Source: Symbiodinium natans
Taxonomy: Eukaryota; Sar; Dinophyceae; Suessiales; Symbiodiniaceae
Length of the DNA stretch: 64,000 nucleotides
Direction of reading: 5' to 3'
Assembly (NCBI GenBank): GCA_905221605.1
Contig: CAJNDS010002583.1
Coordinates: 226,001-290,000, forward strand
In this document: positions 61,701-64,000 of the stretch, piece by piece
Position numbering within the stretch: the first letter of the stretch is position 1
Layout of the letters: every line of letters begins with the position of its first letter
Notes under the pieces: generated by a model
The model's input: only the letters and a program-made list of their open reading frames with translations
The model's database searches: none
Told to the model about the DNA's origin: nothing
Program-made: the position numbers and the translations under genes

Positions 61701-63574
61701 TTGCTTCCAACTTCTCTACGCAGGACCGCACTACTGGGAAGATCTTTGACAGCACAAAAGGGTATCCTGGTGAAGGACCAAACAATGGTGACAATCCTTC
61801 CTCTAAGAGGAACTTACCCTGGATCTCTGAAGACTACCTCGACGAAGTGGTGTCAAAAAAGATGGAAAGGTCTTCAGATATGGATGGGCTGGAGGGGTCT
61901 GTTCCGGGAAGTGAGGGATCGTTGGAAAAGGTAGAGGTGGAGAATGTTACTGCCTCTAAAATTCTTATGGCTCTTTGGAAAAAGGGATATAGAGCTGGGT
62001 ATAGGAGGTTGTGTCGTTTGAACGTATCTGGATGCAAGGTTGGAACAATGAAGCGTCCAATCAAAAGGGTGCAGAAGATCGGCACTAGGAAAGCCCTCAT
62101 GAAGAAGTTCAATGTTTTTGGATCGCCTCAGCGTGGCTCAGGAGCTGGCGGAAAACCAATCATGAAGGTGGTAGGACCAAGGCCAGGTTTTCCAGCTGTA
62201 CTCCAAGCATCAAATACTGATAGCACCTGGGGTGAAGGGAGCAGTTCTCAAGCACATGGCAATGTTCATGTAGAGCAGAATCGCCCTATGGACCGGTTTG
62301 AGGCGGAGCGCTTGGAGAAGAGGAAGAAAGGCTTCTGCTATTGGTTCAGCAAGGGGAAAGATCGCTGCAAATTTGGTGAAGACTGCAAATTCATCCATTC
62401 AGAAGATGATGTGGTGCTACATTCGTATTGGTGCAAATACTATGTGGCAGGGAGAGACTGTTTCGCTGGAAAGGATTGTGCGTTCTCGCATGATGCAACT
62501 GGTGTGAGGTGCATCCAGTTTGCTCGGTCTGGGAAGTGTCGTTATGGTGACAGGTGTGTCTTCGAGCATGGTGTTCCGCTGGATGAACAGAGGCCAAGGT
62601 CTCCAAGGACGCCCCCAAGGGATGGTCCAAGGAGAAGTTCTGGTGCAAATGGTGGAGAAAAGGAGATCTCTCCTGAACAGTTCGATGATGGTGAGGAGTA
62701 TTCCATGACCTATGACGATGACACCAAAATGTCGGAACTGTTGATGGAAGCGATTTCAATTCTTTCGAATGGCAAACCAGACTTGGCTCGAGCAGAGGCG
62801 GACCCACTGTTCAAACTCCTGAAGTTCAAGGGAGACGCTGACCAGATGGATAGAGAATGGGTTTCGTGGACCGACGATATGTTGTCCGTGCTGGAACTTC
62901 ACGAAGTAGTGAAGTCGTATGACGTTTCGCTCGAGGAGGTGGAAGAATGGGTCAATGACCTGAGGATATGGTTCGAGCGAGCCAACTTGGAAGAAGAAAA
63001 AGATCCCAAAAGGGGCAAGAAGAGGTCCCTGGAAAGGGAGTCCAGCAAAGATATTCCTGCCGAGAAGGAGGTGGTTGAGACTTCTGAGACGGAAGTTATC
63101 GTTGAGGAGGAGGCAAAAAAGGTTAAAAAGAAGAGGAAACCTGTGGTTATCGAAGATCCTTATACTCTCCTGGTTCCAAAGCCGAAGAAGATGCCGGCGA
63201 CCATTGAGAAGAGTGGATCATCAACCAATGCGGCGGTTTCTGCAGGGGAAAAAGCCTCGAGAATGCGCGCAAAGTCAATCGTCGGTGGAAAGGCGAAGAA
63301 GAAGGAGAAAAGTCAGAGTCCCAAAAAGGGAGAAGTGGTGGTGGTGAAAGGTCCTGAAGAAAAGGATCGTCCTCCTGATGTGGATGAGCAAGCGTCGGCA
63401 GCTGTGAGTGCAGAGCTGGGTCAACCTTGCCAAGCGATTGAGGACGCGAAAAGAGAAGGACTGGTATCCTCAATTCAAAGGGGCGTACAGGATCCTGTTC
63501 TTACAGTTTCAGACCTGGAGTATATTCTGCTGCAACTTCACCTCAAGATTGCCAACAATCGGAAAAAGAAGTGA
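55745..63574 (+). CDS. 2609-aa Gag-like RNA-binding protein: WW, S1, PABC/MLLE, SAM-like, six CCCH fingers
   Basis: Starts at an ATG in a strong context (GCCATGG) 51 bp after the primer-binding site. Domains: WW at about 208-238 (W210, W232, P235); a long acidic, probably disordered region to about 650; S1/OB RNA-binding fold at about 658-725; a Trp-rich patch (about 745-770); a PABC/MLLE domain at about 792-856 with KITGMLL at 818-824, which in poly(A)-binding protein docks PAM2 peptides. CCCH fingers start at C969, C1062 and C1113, and again at C2198, C2230 and C2256. A SAM-like helical segment is at about 1232-1295. Residues about 1720-1930 (DPRTLIQSPTTDWVMRRGL onward) form an unrecognised folded region. 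The C-terminus is Lys-rich. No polymerase motifs. The family is probably a retroelement Gag, but host-derived capture of RNA-binding domains is possible. Confidence 0.82.
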   Translation: MATNWLRTGVASSSSNAGDQGDGGVKRSATGEKVVPNEEALVDVGGMRGEEKPVVEGLEDQMEAVLLRLLSKHGHLLRAAESAESTGAPTTSSSTSKMVEQGCQTELVGDVIPVSKRARNKVSFAAESGDLLTGEVEETAPVAATKSSILVVGDAEGVVPVAMVMSEGEILELEAARIQQESDEDLYAGGGGKASQAADLPIVDCDGKTWERHFHEDGREYFYCLDTGDTQWVLPKKTGMAGNSEGPGLGMGIVPVEDEPTLGATSSPSSTESSRAQQGSMESVNSGVNSVSEKDFSSTIGDSGPRGGGDAPTSGSPDEEGISGNRADIAEAQHLDREEMGMLSEGVAAVESVGPEEKMPNVEIGIVSATEERVVDVAPVVQEDGPGDLDDEEKKLCITTEEVSSFGAENSAIQREKETSETAGDTVDKKDEAWSANEARVDAPDSTWSANEARVEVHMVVRSTGDCNNGAQVSAAADDGGSQVDALVQPEISREERNDKDYTGANEAAVVNDGGNSPLETMEPKEPAVEESVPAVDDQLNRPAAEENLPAAEGVTKDTNEGSTPMKGEALPSGSSPEVDTERTEADEAKPLAEKKGSPEIQEHKKDELVGLVEQDEQCDPKVKTKDAPGADDTEMVSEEHAKKVPRAGALESPGTHCYEEGDKITGLVRCINGYGAFLDYGDLNVLIPAEGNNVHQFQFGDTVNGTVKRVEDDGTIILDTFLVLEENEEDSSPKLRKWKDSGWGTWWTGSWQTGQWYKGSDGQWDWKSEEPQSREWFAESKASSREQEEAEQKQLYGEKICRNLLEDETIDNDYVGKITGMLLGRSMDVILECIADHAVLNNEARSAYNILLSDGWKPEEKERVGVEETTTFSRKQYHDALYELARKKRRFSGPVAGEAVAMLLSKGKDELWNELWLDTKRFLQELDGAVEEMSKRENRPIETYMDPDQYKKAHTTPKTVSLGYSKLCRFFNQGRCRNGDGCSYEHRRYGEGWPEGEPTEPKNSQKTGDEDGDIGGPPTDEGTVDEVQQEREDSAFRAQYNYGKGTSKGEPTLGETKKRLCLYYNQSGCKYGTACRYLHDDDVALEGTWEPGKSWDNASRRALRDAGFHQCCFDYYLKGRCSVRFGCKYSHEEMSEDRLAQLKHLVNVANHVSFQRAKGLEIPDRNAFQPPVSGGAESSSSSAPQALQMTNVSQKDGEKGILDEEEADEQKNSVAASTSTQLHNPEEPIENWMARNQHLWVYTPHVSEVMITLGVTNVSDLQEFIFVEDLVDKGINKVTACKILQLVGEVRYRPGGPEKAVPSDASVRVQQSSGNKGTGRAAVRTLTQVREAEDSGAKTMPRGSYRELFDKVKYRDAWTLVQRSPLCVQKLKLVGVGMPPVNPPTKKYRSRSNPVKRGRPLLDKKQVRQVPRSRSQRRAQPAEVVEKPKPLELKPRGGLSYRFSRAWADVVDDDDQAEALVSYAASSSDSSEEETNAVHRMREILLQERDSQRTAIRGNVPMGGSSGPNAGQKKSVHLGKERDKASRGETRQEVTSQVFSLPQPSRRTEQSQKRARDGSVMVGSLAVGSTDEVLPGQGVAGQVNGSESAQVLPGHEVAGQETALEGAVQIPGEETDQNEGEGGSNDLRGDDAKNLDGGLVRSDLQQLLVKGLLNRIYWKVAVGKLPVGQRDCQKGPNKMDRNLVISMSSEGASEQDENLALEDDADQSMGDGAMVVLVYDPRTLIQSPTTDWVMRRGLTDRSIWPAMAYTAQRICAEMVQVDELNAQLNTGRLLFERRDQGYYCDLHHSFHDNPCLPVVGNYPLSVMGALLSPGLEKEFRDTGKFGTAMEAIAYDWSRSPGMEVHVELMARVANLVAPFLRLGGQGTVVNSEFLWQHGRDQMMEFLQAATCADQLEVLWNRMDDDADEEVDPTGMVLEIPDQQGAVLDQGNNESLIPIENAGGETLGDTGRDGKAPEVSPEEETSSGSSRLAGTRIFLWSVYSRVASNFSTQDRTTGKIFDSTKGYPGEGPNNGDNPSSKRNLPWISEDYLDEVVSKKMERSSDMDGLEGSVPGSEGSLEKVEVENVTASKILMALWKKGYRAGYRRLCRLNVSGCKVGTMKRPIKRVQKIGTRKALMKKFNVFGSPQRGSGAGGKPIMKVVGPRPGFPAVLQASNTDSTWGEGSSSQAHGNVHVEQNRPMDRFEAERLEKRKKGFCYWFSKGKDRCKFGEDCKFIHSEDDVVLHSYWCKYYVAGRDCFAGKDCAFSHDATGVRCIQFARSGKCRYGDRCVFEHGVPLDEQRPRSPRTPPRDGPRRSSGANGGEKEISPEQFDDGEEYSMTYDDDTKMSELLMEAISILSNGKPDLARAEADPLFKLLKFKGDADQMDREWVSWTDDMLSVLELHEVVKSYDVSLEEVEEWVNDLRIWFERANLEEEKDPKRGKKRSLERESSKDIPAEKEVVETSETEVIVEEEAKKVKKKRKPVVIEDPYTLLVPKPKKMPATIEKSGSSTNAAVSAGEKASRMRAKSIVGGKAKKKEKSQSPKKGEVVVVKGPEEKDRPPDVDEQASAAVSAELGQPCQAIEDAKREGLVSSIQRGVQDPVLTVSDLEYILLQLHLKIANNRKKK

Positions 63575-63577
63575 TTG

Positions 63578-63943
63578 GATGGTATGGATGAAGGGATGGT
63601 TTTTCTCTTTCTGGAGACAGGTGCGCTGGAACAGCCAATGTGCTGACAAATGTGGTGGTTACTATTAAGGGTATGGAAATCCCTGATAGTAGAAGTCAGT
63701 AGCTTTTCGCGTAGCGAAGACCACGGTTTGTGGTGAAGAAGGCCAAGGAGTCTTCAGTGATGAGAGGATCATGGTGAAAAGATTCTCTATGGTTAGTGGA
63801 TTAGCCAATGAGCTATAATTTCGTCCTGGTAGACGTTAAACCATATTGTGCATGTCAAGCAGCAGGCTACTGCCCTAATGGCAGTTTTTGGCCAAAAGAT
63901 CTGCATCTCCAATGTGTCCTAGGAAATCCTAGGACAGGGGGAG
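63578..63943 (+). other. 3' untranslated region with hairpin and polypurine tract
   Basis: No coding. It includes the hairpin ACTGCC-CTAAT-GGCAGT (63869-63885), two copies of the palindrome TCCTAGGA (63918-63935) and the polypurine-like AGGACAGGGGGAG (63931-63943) adjoining the 3' LTR. Confidence 0.65.
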
Positions 63944-64000
63944 TGCGGAGCTGCAACTGGTATTGTAAAAAGAGTTAGTGTTGGAAGTTGAAAGGGTTAA
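63944..64000 (+). repeat. 3' LTR, first 57 bp (truncated by window)
   Basis: Identical to 55458-55514 over all 57 visible bases. Confidence 0.9.

Larger units (their letters stand above)
55458..64000 (+). mobile_element. LTR element with one giant Gag-like ORF (3' LTR cut by window end)
   Basis: The 57 bp starting TGCGGAGCTGC at 55458 recur without a mismatch at 63944-64000, where the window stops. This fits a 5' LTR and the start of the 3' LTR. A GGTTATGAGCCCAA primer-binding-like site follows the presumed 5' LTR end, and AGGACAGGGGGAG precedes the 3' copy. The interior has a single 2609-codon ORF and no recognisable protease, integrase, RT or RNase H. That suggests a non-autonomous, Gag-only element. 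The half-tRNA primer site points to a copia-like lineage. The base composition is visibly less GC-rich than the element at 2067-19805. Confidence 0.85.

Noticed and set aside
55745-63574. Reverse transcriptase or integrase hidden in the 2609-aa ORF
   Set aside because: I looked for YxDD, D,D35E, HHCC and D-[ST]-G motifs in context and found none; the unrecognised region at about 1720-1930 lacks them.
1-64000. tRNA, rRNA, spliced-leader RNA genes or CRISPR arrays
   Set aside because: No cloverleaf, 5S/18S-like segment, full-length spliced leader with its intron, or repeat-spacer array was recognised by eye; a covariance search would be decisive.

Overview
The window looks like nuclear DNA of a dinoflagellate, probably a Symbiodiniaceae or Suessiales type. 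The evidence is: TTTAGGG-type telomeric repeats scattered through it; introns with GT, GC and GA donors and mostly AG|G acceptors; a spliced-leader-like sequence (ATTTTGGCTCAAG) inside an LTR; intron-dense genes lying on one strand; and LTR retroelements whose Gag-like proteins carry CCCH zinc fingers. I see no prokaryotic features, rRNA, tRNA or CRISPR.

Layout. (1) 1-2066: telomere-type repeat islands with exon-like scraps, minus strand. (2) 2067-19805: a complete 17.7 kb LTR retroelement. Its 297-bp LTRs differ at one base, and a 4-bp target duplication (GTTG) flanks it. In order it encodes Gag with two CCCH fingers, an aspartic protease, an RT thumb plus RNase H, a palindromic minisatellite, a hydrolase-like domain, a D,D35E integrase, a Rossmann-like domain, the RT palm (YVDD), a tRNA 2'-phosphotransferase (Tpt1/KptA)-like domain, RanBP2 and C2H2 zinc fingers, a SWIM finger and a PLD nuclease-like domain. 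About ten copies of a short hairpin with covarying stem bases are dispersed through it. (3) 19806-55457: about 35 kb that at first sight is a mosaic of telomeric repeats and anonymous islands. Read on the minus strand, the islands are small exons. They assemble in frame into a GH20 beta-N-acetylhexosaminidase (22545-35846, about 24 exons) and a METTL21/FAM86-type methyltransferase (37619 to at least 54419, at least 15 exons). A shorter unrecognised gene lies at 20574-22161. The telomeric arrays sit in the introns. An intronless CCCH/ARM-like gene (40594-42429) is nested in a methyltransferase intron. Several foldback MITE-like families also lie in introns. (4) 55458-64000: a second LTR element, cut by the window end. 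It has one 2609-codon ORF with WW, S1, PABC/MLLE and six CCCH domains, and no recognisable polymerase, protease or integrase. It is probably a Gag-only, non-autonomous element, primed from the anticodon arm of a tRNA-Met as in Drosophila copia.

How the parts relate. The host genes share one strand and are inflated by introns full of telomere-like repeats and small foldback elements. The two LTR elements are recent insertions into or beside this gene cluster. Exon boundaries were set by hand from reading frame, splice phase and family motifs, because no alignment could be run. All joined exons keep frame across every proposed intron, except where stated.
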